Assembly (NCBI GenBank): GCA_965243805.1
Contig: OZ251577.1
Coordinates: 1,736,001-1,800,000 of the forward strand
Reading direction: 5' to 3'
DNA: 64,000 nt
Origin: CATQHQ01 sp965243805
Lineage (GTDB): Bacteria > Gemmatimonadota > Gemmatimonadetes > Longimicrobiales > Gaopeijiaceae
Both the position numbers and the translations under genes were made by a program. Shown here one piece after another: positions 46,703 through 55,792 of the stretch. Each line of letters starts with the position of its first letter. The stretch's first letter is position 1. A model generated the notes under the pieces. That model had not been told where the DNA came from. It ran no database searches and saw only the letters and a list, made by a program, of their open reading frames with translations.

Positions 46703-49700
46703 ATGACCCGGACCATGCGTCTGATCGTCGCCCTTGCCGTCGCCGCCCCTGCTCTGGCCGTACTCGTACCGGCCGCGCCCACCCGCGCCCAGAGCGGAAC
46801 CAGCACTCAGAGCGCAACCGACGCCCGAGCCGCCCGAGCTGCCGACGCCCAAGCAGCCCAGGCCGTCCGAGCAGCCCATGCCGCCCATGCCGACGCCGCC
46901 ATCTACCCGGAGAGCCTCTTTGCCGGGCTTCGGTACCGGTACGCTGGGCCGTCGAGGGGGGGACGGGTCACGGCGGTGGCGGGGCACCGGGCGCATCCGT
47001 CCACCTTCTACATGGGCGCCACCGGGGGCGGCGTGTGGAAGACCACGGACTACGGGCACGTCTGGCGGAACATCTCCGACGGCTACTTCGCCACCGCCTC
47101 CATCGGGGCGATCCGGGTCGCCGACTCGGACCCGAACGTGGTCTACGTCTCCACGGGCTCCGACGGCATCCGCAGCAACGTCATCATCGGCACGGGCGTC
47201 TACAAGTCCACCGACGCAGGGGCAACTTGGCGCCACGTGGGCCTGGAGCGGACCGGCAACACCGGCGCCATCCTGATTCACCCGGAAGACCCGGACTTGG
47301 TCTACGTGGCAGCGATCGGCAATCCCTTCGCGACCAACCCGGAGCGGGGCGTCTACCGCAGCCGCGACGGCGGGGCCAGCTGGGAGAACGTCCTCTTCGT
47401 CTCCGACAGCACCGGGGCAGTGGACCTAGAGTTCGCGCCCGACGACCCGTCCACGATCTACGCCAGCATGTGGAGAGGCGAGCGCAAGCCCTGGACGATC
47501 ATCTCCGGCGCATTGGAGGGCGGCGTCTACCGCTCCGACGACGGCGGCGACAGCTGGCAGCACTCCACCGTCGGGCTCCCCACGGGGCTCAGGGGCAAGT
47601 CGGACTTGGCGGTGAGCGCAGCCGATCCGAACCGGGTCTACGTCCTCATGGAGGCCCCAGCCGACAGCGGCGGCGTGTTCCGCTCCGACGACCGGGGCGT
47701 CACCTGGCGTCAAGTCACCGACTTCGGCCCAATCCGCACACGCGCCTTCTACTACACCAACCTGGAGGCGCATCCCACCGACCCCGACGTGCTCTGGGGG
47801 ATGACCGAAGGCCACTGGATGTCCACCGACGGCGGCGAGAGCTGGGCGTCTCGTCCCACGCCCCACGGCGACAACCACGACCTGTGGATCAACCCGGACA
47901 ACCCGGAGATCATGATCCAGTCCAACGACGGCGGCGCCAACGTGTCGCTGGACGGCGGCGAGACTTGGTCCACCCAGTACAACCAGCCCACCGCCGAACT
48001 CTACCAGATCGACATCTCCGACGACTTCCCCTACCGGCTCTACGCGGGCCAGCAGGACAACTCCACGATCTCGGTGCCCAGTCTGCCCGAGCGCTCCGAG
48101 CCCGGCGGTCCCCAATCGGCCTGGGAAGCTCACGGGGGATGCGAGACCGGCCCGGTGGTGCCCAAGCCCGGCGACCCGGACGTGGTTTACGCCAACTGCA
48201 AGGGACGCTTCGGCCTCTACAACCGGCGGACGGGACAGGAGAAGCAGTACTACGTGGGCTTCGCCAACCTCTACGGCCACAACCCGAGGGACCTGGAGTT
48301 CCGCTTCCAGCGGGTCGTGCCGATCCACGTGTCGCCCCACGACCCGGACAAGGTGTACCACGGCTCCCAGTACGTGCACGTGACCACCAACGGGGGACAG
48401 CTCTGGGAGACGATCTCGCCGGACCTGACCGCGTTCACCCCCGAGACCCAGGTCGTGTCGGGGACGCCCATCACCCTGGACGTGACCGGCGAAGAGCACT
48501 TCTCGGTGCTTTACGACATCCAGGAATCGGTGCTGGAACCGGGCGTGATCTGGGCGGGTGCCAACGACGGCCCGGTGCACCTGACTCGCGACGGCGGCGG
48601 GAGCTGGGACGACGTGACGCCGCCCGGGATCGGTCCCTACGGGCGGGTGCAGACGATTGAGGTGTCCCACCACGATCCGGCCAAGGCGTACGTGGCGATC
48701 CTCCGCTACCAGCTGGGCGACTTTGCGCCGTACGCCTATCGGACCAACGACTACGGCGCGAGCTGGACACGGATCACCACCGGCGACAACGGCGTGCCGC
48801 CCGACCATCCGGTGCGCGTCGTGCGCGAGGACCCGGAGCGGGAGGGCCTGCTTTACCTGGGAACCGAGTTCGGCGCGTTCGTGTCGTTCAACGACGGCGA
48901 CAGCTGGCAACCCTTCCAGCTCGACCTGCCCGTCACGCCGATCACGGACATGAAGGTGGTGCAGGGCGACTTGGCGCTCTCCACGATGGGCCGAGGCTTC
49001 TGGATACTGAACAACCTCACGCCGCTGCATTCCTTGGACGCTCGCTTGGTCGAAGGCGGACCTCACCTCTTCCCTGTCCGCGATCCCTACCGGCTGCGGT
49101 ACGGCGGCGGTGGCGGGGGGCGTTTCGGAAGGCGGCTGCCGCACCTGCCCGAGTACCCGTCGGCGGGTGCCATGATCGACTACGTGCTGCCCGACGGGGC
49201 CACCGCTCCCCTGTCGCTGGAGATCACGAACGGGGACGGCGATGTGGTGCGGTCGTTCTCCAGCGAGGGTCCCGGCGAGTACGAGGCGCCTCCCGCCGAG
49301 CCCGGGATGCGGGAGTGGCGGCTGGAGCGCTTCGGCACGCCGCGCCTGCCCACCGGCTCTGGTGCCCACCGGTTCACTTGGGACTTGGCCTACCCTGGAC
49401 CGTGGGACCCGAACCCGAACCGATCGGGAAGGGGCGGCCCGATGGTCCCGCCGGGCACCTACACGGCGCGCCTCTCGATGGGCGACTGGAGCGCAAGCCA
49501 GTCGTTCGAGGTGCAGATGGACCCCCGCGTGGCGGCCGAAGGCGTTAGCAGCGACGTGGTGCGGGGCCAAGTCCACTTGGCGCTGCAAGTTCGGGATGCC
49601 CTGAGCGAAGCCCGCTTGGCGGCCCAGCGTATCGAGGATGCCCGGCAGCGCGGCGGCGGCAGTCTCTCCGCCGAGGTGGAGGCCGTGGAGCGGGAGCTGG

Positions 49701-49900
49701 TCACGGCCCCGATCCGCTACTCCCGCCCCATGCTGGTCGACCAGCTCCAGTACCTCTACGGCAACCTGACCCGCGCCGACCAAGAGCCCGGCCAGGACGC
49801 CGTGCGCCGCTACGAGCAGCTCGACACCGCCCTCCAAGAGCACATCCGCACGCTGGAACGGCTGTTGCGGGTCACGGTGTCGGACGGGGCCGGGCGATGA
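46703..49900 (+). CDS. Sortilin/VPS10-type multi-bladed secreted protein
   Basis: 1065 residues from the ATG at 46703, which begins a signal peptide (MTRTMRLIVALAVAAPALAV, cleaved near TRAQ). An Ala-rich linker (ADAQAAQAVRAAHAAHADAA) precedes the propeller domain with many Asp-box blades (VWKTTDYGHVW, YKSTDAGATW, YRSRDGGASW, YRSDDGGDSW, FRSDDRGVTW). The C-terminal 200 residues are beta-rich with a final helix bundle (RTLERLLRVT). It is a relative of the 1082-residue protein at 15191-18439 and shares its overall order. The role is probably extracellular binding or proteolysis, and is unproven. Confidence 0.88.
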   Translation: MTRTMRLIVALAVAAPALAVLVPAAPTRAQSGTSTQSATDARAARAADAQAAQAVRAAHAAHADAAIYPESLFAGLRYRYAGPSRGGRVTAVAGHRAHPSTFYMGATGGGVWKTTDYGHVWRNISDGYFATASIGAIRVADSDPNVVYVSTGSDGIRSNVIIGTGVYKSTDAGATWRHVGLERTGNTGAILIHPEDPDLVYVAAIGNPFATNPERGVYRSRDGGASWENVLFVSDSTGAVDLEFAPDDPSTIYASMWRGERKPWTIISGALEGGVYRSDDGGDSWQHSTVGLPTGLRGKSDLAVSAADPNRVYVLMEAPADSGGVFRSDDRGVTWRQVTDFGPIRTRAFYYTNLEAHPTDPDVLWGMTEGHWMSTDGGESWASRPTPHGDNHDLWINPDNPEIMIQSNDGGANVSLDGGETWSTQYNQPTAELYQIDISDDFPYRLYAGQQDNSTISVPSLPERSEPGGPQSAWEAHGGCETGPVVPKPGDPDVVYANCKGRFGLYNRRTGQEKQYYVGFANLYGHNPRDLEFRFQRVVPIHVSPHDPDKVYHGSQYVHVTTNGGQLWETISPDLTAFTPETQVVSGTPITLDVTGEEHFSVLYDIQESVLEPGVIWAGANDGPVHLTRDGGGSWDDVTPPGIGPYGRVQTIEVSHHDPAKAYVAILRYQLGDFAPYAYRTNDYGASWTRITTGDNGVPPDHPVRVVREDPEREGLLYLGTEFGAFVSFNDGDSWQPFQLDLPVTPITDMKVVQGDLALSTMGRGFWILNNLTPLHSLDARLVEGGPHLFPVRDPYRLRYGGGGGGRFGRRLPHLPEYPSAGAMIDYVLPDGATAPLSLEITNGDGDVVRSFSSEGPGEYEAPPAEPGMREWRLERFGTPRLPTGSGAHRFTWDLAYPGPWDPNPNRSGRGGPMVPPGTYTARLSMGDWSASQSFEVQMDPRVAAEGVSSDVVRGQVHLALQVRDALSEARLAAQRIEDARQRGGGSLSAEVEAVERELVTAPIRYSRPMLVDQLQYLYGNLTRADQEPGQDAVRRYEQLDTALQEHIRTLERLLRVTVSDGAGR

Positions 49901-50038
49901 CGGTGCGGGACGGCTTCCCGGAATCGAACAAGATGGTGGAGACGTGAGCTGGTTCAACCCGGTCCTGATCCGCTCACGGCAGTCCCCGCGGACAGTGCGA
50001 CGTTGGCTCTCCGTCCAGTTACCCTACCCTAGCCTGAA

Positions 50039-50079
50039 GCGCCCGGTACAAGCCGGGTGTCTGCGGCAACGAGGCCGCA
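50039..50079 (+). ncRNA. Two adjacent hairpins upstream of an AT-rich small gene
   Basis: First hairpin: GCGCCCGG (50039-50046) with CCGGGTGT (50053-50060), an 8-bp stem with two or three G-U pairs. Second: TGCGGC (50062-50067) with GCCGCA (50074-50079). They are separated by 1 nt, with 6-nt loops each. They may end transcription of the sortilin-like gene or form a leader for the next gene. No known RNA family recognised. Confidence 0.4.
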
Positions 50080-50129
50080 CTGACGAGGGCCAGTAGCACC
50101 TCACCACCCAACACCGCAAGGAGAGTCGC

Positions 50130-50465
50130 ATGAGCACCAACGAGTTGATTTGGAACATCCTGAAATTGGGGCTTCCGCTGCTCTTAGGCGGCTGGGTGAT
50201 CCGTGGCACACTGGATTTCAACAAGTTGATCGAAAGACGAGACAAGAAACGCGCCGCAAAGGCAAAGAGACTTTGCCCGCATGCAGTTACCACAAGCGAT
50301 GGCCAAGTCAGACATCTTTGGGAGTCAGATGGATACTTTTTCCCAACATGTCGAGGTTGTGGAAAGCACTCGCCAAGCGGTACTGTAGAGTGGCTACGAG
50401 ACCCCAAGGAAGTAGACAGACGGAATAAGAAAAGAAACAAGTTGATCAACAAGCTCCCATATTGA
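50130..50465 (+). CDS. Small membrane-anchored zinc-ribbon-like protein (111 aa)
   Basis: 111 residues with CAAGGAGAGTCGC before the ATG. One membrane segment near the start (ILKLGLPLLLGGWVIRG) is followed by a basic stretch (IERRDKKRAAKAKRLC) and a possible zinc site: C-P-H and C-R-G-C-G-K-H. Base composition is visibly AT-richer than the neighbours, so it is a likely transfer. No family recognised. Paired hairpins lie 50 bp upstream. Confidence 0.6.
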   Translation: MSTNELIWNILKLGLPLLLGGWVIRGTLDFNKLIERRDKKRAAKAKRLCPHAVTTSDGQVRHLWESDGYFFPTCRGCGKHSPSGTVEWLRDPKEVDRRNKKRNKLINKLPY

Positions 50466-50556
50466 ACCAATGCAATCAGACTAGCTTCCAGGACCAACAC
50501 GCCAACAGCTTCAGAGTGTTTCCGCAGATCAACGACCAAGGAGTCTCTCCACCCCC

Positions 50557-51333
50557 ATGAACCTGAACCTTGCAGGAAAAGTCGCCGCCGTGACCGGGGC
50601 CAGCCGTGGGCTCGGTTTCGCCATCGCGCGCTCGATGGCGCATGAGGGCGCGAAGCTGGCGATCTGCGCCCGCAACGCCGATGGGCTGGAAGCCGCCGCC
50701 GAGAGTCTGCGCGAGGAGGGCACCGAGGTGCTGGCGGTTCCGGCGGACGTGGCCGAGGAGGCCGCCGCCGCGGGCTTCGTCGAGGCCGCCGCAGAGCGCT
50801 GGGGTGCGCTGGATGTGCTGGTCAACAACGTGGGCGGCAACCGGCGCGGGCGCTTCGAGCAGACGACCGACCAGGACTGGCTGGAGATCATCCAGCTGAA
50901 CGTGCTGTCGGCGTTTCGGGCCAGCCGCTCCGCCATACCATGGATGCGGAAGGGGGGCGGCGGCGCAATCGTCTTCGTGTCGTCGGTCTTCGGACGGGAG
51001 AAGGGCGGCCCGGGCCTGTCGATCTACAACACGACCAAGTCGGCCCTGATCTCTGCCGCCGGGATCATGGCCCTGGAGCTTGCTCCCGAGGGTATTCGCG
51101 TGAACTGCGTCGCCCCCGGCTCGATCCGCTTCAAGGGGGGAAGCTGGGACAAGCGCGTCGTCGCCGACCCGGAGGGCATGAAGAAGTTCGTAGAGGCCAA
51201 CCTGCCGCTGGGCCGCTTCGGCCGAGCCGACGAAGTAGGGGACGTGGTGGCGTTCCTGGCGTCGGAGCGGGCCAGCTTGATTACAGGCGCGTGCATTCCC
51301 GTGGACGGTGCCCAGGGACGGTCGCTGACGTAG
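50557..51333 (+). CDS. Short-chain dehydrogenase/reductase (SDR)
   Basis: 258 residues. Rossmann motif TGASRGLGFAIA (13-24), adenine-pocket Asp in PADVAEE, NNVG near 91, catalytic Ser in VFVSSVFG and the Y-x-x-x-K pair in SIYNTTKSAL. The C-terminal GACIPVDGAQ fits classical SDRs. It resembles 3-oxoacyl reductase-like enzymes of unknown substrate. Cytoplasmic, NAD(P)-dependent. It has its own spacing of 91 bp from the small AT-rich gene and is convergent to the YjbQ-fusion gene. Confidence 0.9.
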   Translation: MNLNLAGKVAAVTGASRGLGFAIARSMAHEGAKLAICARNADGLEAAAESLREEGTEVLAVPADVAEEAAAAGFVEAAAERWGALDVLVNNVGGNRRGRFEQTTDQDWLEIIQLNVLSAFRASRSAIPWMRKGGGGAIVFVSSVFGREKGGPGLSIYNTTKSALISAAGIMALELAPEGIRVNCVAPGSIRFKGGSWDKRVVADPEGMKKFVEANLPLGRFGRADEVGDVVAFLASERASLITGACIPVDGAQGRSLT

Positions 51334-51392
51334 AAACGAGCCTGAGCCCACATCCCCCTGCGGCCGTCAGCAGGCGAAGCGGTTCCTAGCCC

Positions 51393-52517
51393 TCAGGCGA
51401 AGCGGTACAGCCTCACGTCCAGGGAGCGAGTGGACCGTTCCGCCGGGCGCCACTGAACCATGATCGGGCTCTGGTAGGTGCCTCTGGGGATCACGCTGTC
51501 GCCGTCGCCCTTCACGTCCAGCACGGGGAGGCTGATCTGCCGCTTCATGCGCAGGAAGTGGGAGACGGGAACAGCCAGCGCCCGGTTCACGATCCGCTCC
51601 ACAACCGACCGGCGCACGCCCATCCGGTCCAGCAGCTTGTTCAGGACCTGCACGGCGTCAAACTGGGCGTAGTTGAGGGTCTTGGCGGGGATCGCCCGAG
51701 GGTCCCGCAGGGCGTTCCGGCCTCGTTCGGCCATGAACCGCAGGGGATCGGCCAGCACCTCTCGAAGGTCGTGGGTCATGAGCAGCGTTTCGTACTCGTT
51801 GACCGTCAGGCCGGCGTTTCGCTCGTCGGGCGCCAGGGAGACGTCGAGTCGCCCGAAGGACACGCCGTGGGCCTGGGCCAGCTTCCGCAACCGGTCCATC
51901 AGGCCGAGCCCAGGGTCGCGCAGATCGGAGGCGTCCAGAGCGTGGGCCGGCGCCTCCACATCCAACGTCATGCGCGCGACTTCGGTCTCGCCGCCGTACG
52001 CCACCACCGTGGTGCGCCGGCTTCGCGTCCCAGCGTCGTGGACCCCGTCCAGCTCCACGAACCACACCGGTTCGTCCCCTTGCTCGTACGAGACGCAGTT
52101 CTTCAGCCCCGCGCCGATGAAGGTAAGGTGGGAATCCGCGTTCTTTGGCTCGTTGGCCCGCTGCTCCTCCGACAGTTCGGTCCGCAGGTGGAGCTTGTCG
52201 TGAACGTAGCCCGCGTCCGGCGGAAAGAGCTTGCGGAAGACCTGAAGGAACTCCTGCACGTTCTCGTCGTCGTGCTCCAGCCGCTCGGCGAGGCGTTGAT
52301 CGAGGTAGCCCGCCGTGGTGTGGTCCGAGACGTAGAGGGCTTTGGGGAAGCGGGTGAAGCTGGGTCCGAACTCTTGGGCCAGTCGGCCCCGCACGTCGAT
52401 CAGGTCAACACGCGACGAAGGCTTGATCCGAAGGACGGCGCGAAACGGGCCGTCGCCGGACGATTGCTGGTGCTCCAACTGGATCACGGGGACGCTCCCC
52501 TGGAAGGATCGGTACAC
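51393..52517 (-). CDS. YjbQ/UPF0047-like domain fused to a novel C-terminal domain
   Basis: 374 residues. Residues about 25-175 follow the YjbQ (UPF0047) pattern: FPKALYVSDHTTAGYLDQRL, then FPPDAGYVHDKL, ADSHLTFIGAGLKNCVSY and PVWFVELDG. YjbQ proteins are small trimers with secondary thiamine-phosphate synthase-like activity. The C-terminal 200 residues (RKLAQAHGVSFGRLDVSL, LLMTHDLREVLADPLRF, VVERIVNRALAVPVSHFLR) are unlike YjbQ and I do not recognise them. The domain boundary near residue 180 is approximate. A fusion this large is unusual for the family. Confidence 0.7.
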   Translation of the reverse strand: MYRSFQGSVPVIQLEHQQSSGDGPFRAVLRIKPSSRVDLIDVRGRLAQEFGPSFTRFPKALYVSDHTTAGYLDQRLAERLEHDDENVQEFLQVFRKLFPPDAGYVHDKLHLRTELSEEQRANEPKNADSHLTFIGAGLKNCVSYEQGDEPVWFVELDGVHDAGTRSRRTTVVAYGGETEVARMTLDVEAPAHALDASDLRDPGLGLMDRLRKLAQAHGVSFGRLDVSLAPDERNAGLTVNEYETLLMTHDLREVLADPLRFMAERGRNALRDPRAIPAKTLNYAQFDAVQVLNKLLDRMGVRRSVVERIVNRALAVPVSHFLRMKRQISLPVLDVKGDGDSVIPRGTYQSPIMVQWRPAERSTRSLDVRLYRFA

Positions 52518-52692
52518 TCCGGGAATCTGTACGGAAGCGCCGAGAATGGCAAGCCGAGCGGGCGGCTGTGTGCGGTCGCCTGCGGGTCGCGTGCGGTTGT
52601 GGGACTTGCCCCGGTTTCTCGGAGGTGGCTATCGTGTGCGTCCCAGGTGCATCCCACGTCCCAGGTGCGTCCCACCAGGACAAGGAGCGAGC

Positions 52693-53187
52693 GTGTCCCA
52701 GGACAAGGAGCCGGGCGTGTCGCGGGCCGAGAGGCTGGTCAAGGAGCTGGAGACGTCCTTGAAGTACTTCAAGGCCACGCTGGCGGTCTTTGAGGAGGAG
52801 GACTCGGGGTTCGCGCTCCAGCCCGACCTCTACTCGGTGTCGGGTCACGTCGCCCATACCGCCGACTCGGTGGAGTGGTTCGTGGAGGGAGCCTTCGGCA
52901 AGGGCTGGAACATGGACTTCGAGGGGCTGATCGCGGCCGCACGGGCGGTGACTTCCCTCTCGGACGCGGTAGAGTGGCTGGACCGAGCATACGCAGCGGC
53001 CGCAGAGGCGGTGGGTTCGGCCAGCGACGAAGCGCTGTCGGCGCCGATCCCCGACCGTCGGATCATGGCGGGCGCGCCAAGGGCGGCGATCGTGAGTGCC
53101 ATCGCGGACCACTCGGCGCACCATCGGGGCTCGCTGGCGGTGTACGCCCGGCTTCTGGGCAAGACGCCAGCGATGCCCTACCAGTGA
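52693..53187 (+). CDS. DinB-family four-helix-bundle protein
   Basis: 164 residues from GTG at 52693 (CAAGGAGCGAGC upstream). It has the DinB/YfiT four-helix pattern with metal ligands: His in SGHVAHTADSVEW and the HH pair in DHSAHHRGSLAVYARLLG. Helices include RAERLVKELETSLKYFKATL and AVEWLDRAYAAAAEAVG. DinB-like proteins are metal-dependent, often mycothiol/bacillithiol-linked or of unknown function. Cytoplasmic. It lies 114 bp ahead of the tRNA gene. Confidence 0.85.
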   Translation: MSQDKEPGVSRAERLVKELETSLKYFKATLAVFEEEDSGFALQPDLYSVSGHVAHTADSVEWFVEGAFGKGWNMDFEGLIAAARAVTSLSDAVEWLDRAYAAAAEAVGSASDEALSAPIPDRRIMAGAPRAAIVSAIADHSAHHRGSLAVYARLLGKTPAMPYQ

Positions 53188-53192
53188 TCGGG

Positions 53193-53231
53193 CGTGCGAC
53201 CGTGACCGACTCGACCGTGCGACCGTGACCG
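53193..53231. repeat. 16-bp direct repeat upstream of tRNA-Val
   Basis: CGTGCGACCGTGACCG occurs at 53193-53208 and 53216-53231 (period 23). It lies between the DinB gene and the tRNA gene and may affect the tRNA promoter region. Confidence 0.7.
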
Positions 53232-53300
53232 GCACTCCACCAATGACCGGCATACCGCCGATGCCCCAGCTGGCTCCTAGGGCAGCCCAGCCGACACCGA

Positions 53301-53375
53301 GGGCGCTTAGCTCAGTTGGTCCAGAGCGCCTGCCTTACAAGCAGGAGGTCGCTGGTTCGAATCCAGCAGCGCCCA
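53301..53375 (+). tRNA. tRNA-Val (anticodon UAC)
   Basis: A 75-nt cloverleaf: 7-bp acceptor (GGGCGCT with AGCGCCC), D-arm GCTC/GAGC, anticodon stem CCTGC/GCAGG with loop CTTACAA, so anticodon UAC, T-arm GCTGG/CCAGC with loop TTCGAAT, and discriminator A. CCA is not encoded. It is followed after 8 nt by the ATG of a protease gene. Confidence 0.96.
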
Positions 53376-53383
53376 CTTCAGTG

Positions 53384-54859
53384 ATGCTTCGTCGCCGTGC
53401 CGTTGCCGTTGGCGCGGTCGCGCTGCTGTTCGCCTGCGGTGGGGGCGGTGACGGCGGCTCGCCAGTGGTCGTCGATCCTCCAGACCCTCCCGAACCGCCC
53501 GCGCCCAACCAGCTGCCCACGGCACGGTTCACCACCAGCGTCGCCGAAGGGCGAGCCCCCCTGGCGACGAGCTTCAACGCCAGCGGTTCGTCGGACCCGG
53601 ACGGCTCCATCGCTTCCTACGCCTGGACGTTCGGCGACGGCACCACGGGGTCGGGCGCCCAGGTGGACCACACCTTCGCCGACGGCGGCGAGTACGAGGT
53701 GCGCTTGGTGATCCGCGACGACCGGGGCGGGGAGGACTCGGCGGCGGACACGGTCTTCGTCTCCACTCCGGCGGGCGTCGGTCCCAATGTCGTGGAGGGT
53801 GTCGTTTGGTTCGACCAGGACGCCGACAGTGCTCGCGGCGCGACAGAACCTGGGCTGGCGCGGTTCCTGGTCTTCTTGGACGAGGACGAGGACGGCGAGC
53901 GGGACGAAGGCGAGCCCTTCGCATTCTCCGACGCCGACGGCGCGTACTCGTTTCCCGGCCTCGACGCCGACCGCAGCTACGTGGTCACCCAGGAGCTCCC
54001 CTTCGGCTGGACCAACACGGCGGCAGGCGCCCCGGCGTCGTCCCGCGCCCTTCCCCGCGCTTCAACCTCGTCCGTGGCCGGGATTATCAACGGCGAAGAC
54101 GCCAGCATCACCGAGTTCCCCTTCCAGGTCGCCCTGCTCGACAAGGGGTCTGCCGGGACGGGCCAGTTCTGCGGGGGGACCTTCCTGAACAGCCGATACG
54201 TGCTGACCGCCGCCCACTGCGTCGACGAGGTGGTGTCCGGCGACATTGAAGTCTTGGCGGGAACCGACGACCTTTCGGCAGGCGGCGAACGTCTGGAGGT
54301 GACGGCGATCCGCATTCACCCCGACTTCGACGCCACCTTGGACGGCGATGTGGCTCTGTTGCGCCTGAGGCACTCGGTGCTCTACCCCCGCGTCCACCTC
54401 CAGGAGCCGGGCCAGGAGTCGTACTCCACGCCCGGAGACACGGCCACGGCGATCGGTTGGGGCCAGACCGAGCGGGGAGGGCCGTCCCTCGTTCTGAAGC
54501 GAGCCCAGCTGCCAATCATCACCAACGACGACTGCGGCAAGATCGCCGGCGCGTTCTTCGAGGGGATCGGTGTGCGCACGATCTGCGCAGGAGCCGAGCG
54601 ACTAGACCGGGGAGTGTGCTTCGGCGACAGCGGAGGGCCGCTTCTAGTCCCCTACCGAGACTCGTGGATGGAGATCGGCATCTCCAGCTTCCTGGTCAAC
54701 CGGGACCAGTGCGGCAACATCCCGGGTGCCTTTGCCCGAGTGTCGACGCTGTACGACTACATCGTCGCTGTGGCCCGTATCGAGCCGTCCCAATCGGTGA
54801 CGGTGGAGTGGAGCGACGGCGTCGCCCAAGCCCGGGTGGACTTCGGCAACTTCCACTAG
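53384..54859 (+). CDS. Trypsin-like (S1) serine protease lipoprotein with PKD and SdrD-like domains
   Basis: 491 residues from ATG 53384; the alternative GTG at 53381 adds one residue. Lipoprotein signal (AVAVGAVALLFACGG), a Pro-rich linker, a PKD domain (FNASGSSDPDGSIASYAWTFGDG), an SdrD B-like domain (VEGVVWFDQDADSARGATEPG), then an S1 peptidase with intact triad: VLTAAHCV (His), DVALLRL (Asp) and GDSGGP (Ser). The activation site is like IINGEDASITEFPFQV. It starts 8 nt after the tRNA, so its message may be leaderless after tRNA processing. It should be on the outer surface or in the periplasm. Confidence 0.9.
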   Translation: MLRRRAVAVGAVALLFACGGGGDGGSPVVVDPPDPPEPPAPNQLPTARFTTSVAEGRAPLATSFNASGSSDPDGSIASYAWTFGDGTTGSGAQVDHTFADGGEYEVRLVIRDDRGGEDSAADTVFVSTPAGVGPNVVEGVVWFDQDADSARGATEPGLARFLVFLDEDEDGERDEGEPFAFSDADGAYSFPGLDADRSYVVTQELPFGWTNTAAGAPASSRALPRASTSSVAGIINGEDASITEFPFQVALLDKGSAGTGQFCGGTFLNSRYVLTAAHCVDEVVSGDIEVLAGTDDLSAGGERLEVTAIRIHPDFDATLDGDVALLRLRHSVLYPRVHLQEPGQESYSTPGDTATAIGWGQTERGGPSLVLKRAQLPIITNDDCGKIAGAFFEGIGVRTICAGAERLDRGVCFGDSGGPLLVPYRDSWMEIGISSFLVNRDQCGNIPGAFARVSTLYDYIVAVARIEPSQSVTVEWSDGVAQARVDFGNFH

Positions 54860-54895
54860 GGGGGCCTCGCCAGGGGCACCTCACGCCCAAGGGCC

Positions 54896-55792
54896 TTACC
54901 CGTCTGCCTCCGCCATGGCCCTCTGGATCGCCTCCACCGTGGCGTCGGTGCGGAACTCGATCAGCCTGCGGCCGTGCTCGATGGTGCGCTCCGGCGGGAG
55001 GATGCTGATCCCGTTGATCGACGCCTTCCCCGCCTCGATCCGCTGCTGGAGTCGCACGTGCTCTGGATCGTCGTTCATGATGATCGAGGTGATGTAGTAG
55101 TCGTCGTGCAGCCCTTCCAGCCGCGGGTCCTCGTCGATTCCCAGGGTCTCGCGCTGATACGTCAGCACGTCGGCGTAGTTGTAGTACTCGGGGATGTGGG
55201 CGATCAGCACGCCGGAGCCCGCCCACGCCTGGGCCAGCTCGGCGGCGACTGCGGCCATTCCTCGCTGGTTCCCCCCACTGTCGCCCAGCAGGAAGATGTG
55301 GGTGAAGCCCTGCGCCTTCAGGCTGACCGCCATGTCCCGAAGCACGGCCTGGAAGGTCGCCTGGGAGAACCGGATGCCGCCGGGAACGTCGGCCTGCTCC
55401 GGGTCGCCGGGCTCAATCGTCACGATCGGCGCCACCAGCGTGTTGCCGAGCCGTCGCGCAATCGACTCGCCCATGACGCGCAGAACATGGTTGTGTTTGC
55501 CGGTGGTGAGGTACGGCCCGTTCTCTTCGATCCCGCCGGTGAGGATCAGCGCCGTCGTGGTTCCGGCCCGGAGCAGGTCGCGCACCTCGGGCATCGTCAG
55601 CTCCTCGATCCACACCTTGTCCGCGGCGGCGATGGGGCGGGGGAAGGTCGCCATGTCCACCATCTCGGCTTGCTGGGCGGCGAGCGGTGGAGCAGCCGCG
55701 GCTCCGACGAGAAGCAGGGCGGCCAGGATTGGCAGGGCCGCCAGGACGGCTGCGACTGCCGCGTGGACGGTAGACCTGTGCCGGCTACGCAT
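54896..55792 (-). CDS. Creatininase-family-like secreted protein with altered metal motif
   Basis: 298 residues. A signal peptide (VLAALPILAALLLVGAAAAP) is followed by the creatininase fold: LILTGGIEENGPYLTTGKHN (residues about 82-101), IFLLGDSGGNQRG, and later EGLHDDYYITS. In classical creatininases the first motif is E-x-H-G-P-H and the second G-H-G-G-N. Here the key His positions are Asn and Tyr, and GHGGN has become GDSGGN. The metal site is therefore altered, as in other bacterial relatives of unknown function. It overlaps the potassium channel gene by 8 bp. Confidence 0.78.
   Translation of the reverse strand: MRSRHRSTVHAAVAAVLAALPILAALLLVGAAAAPPLAAQQAEMVDMATFPRPIAAADKVWIEELTMPEVRDLLRAGTTTALILTGGIEENGPYLTTGKHNHVLRVMGESIARRLGNTLVAPIVTIEPGDPEQADVPGGIRFSQATFQAVLRDMAVSLKAQGFTHIFLLGDSGGNQRGMAAVAAELAQAWAGSGVLIAHIPEYYNYADVLTYQRETLGIDEDPRLEGLHDDYYITSIIMNDDPEHVRLQQRIEAGKASINGISILPPERTIEHGRRLIEFRTDATVEAIQRAMAEADG

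Noticed and set aside
47426..49957. 843-codon minus-strand frame
   Set aside because: Antisense to the sortilin-like gene, whose Asp-box motifs are clear.
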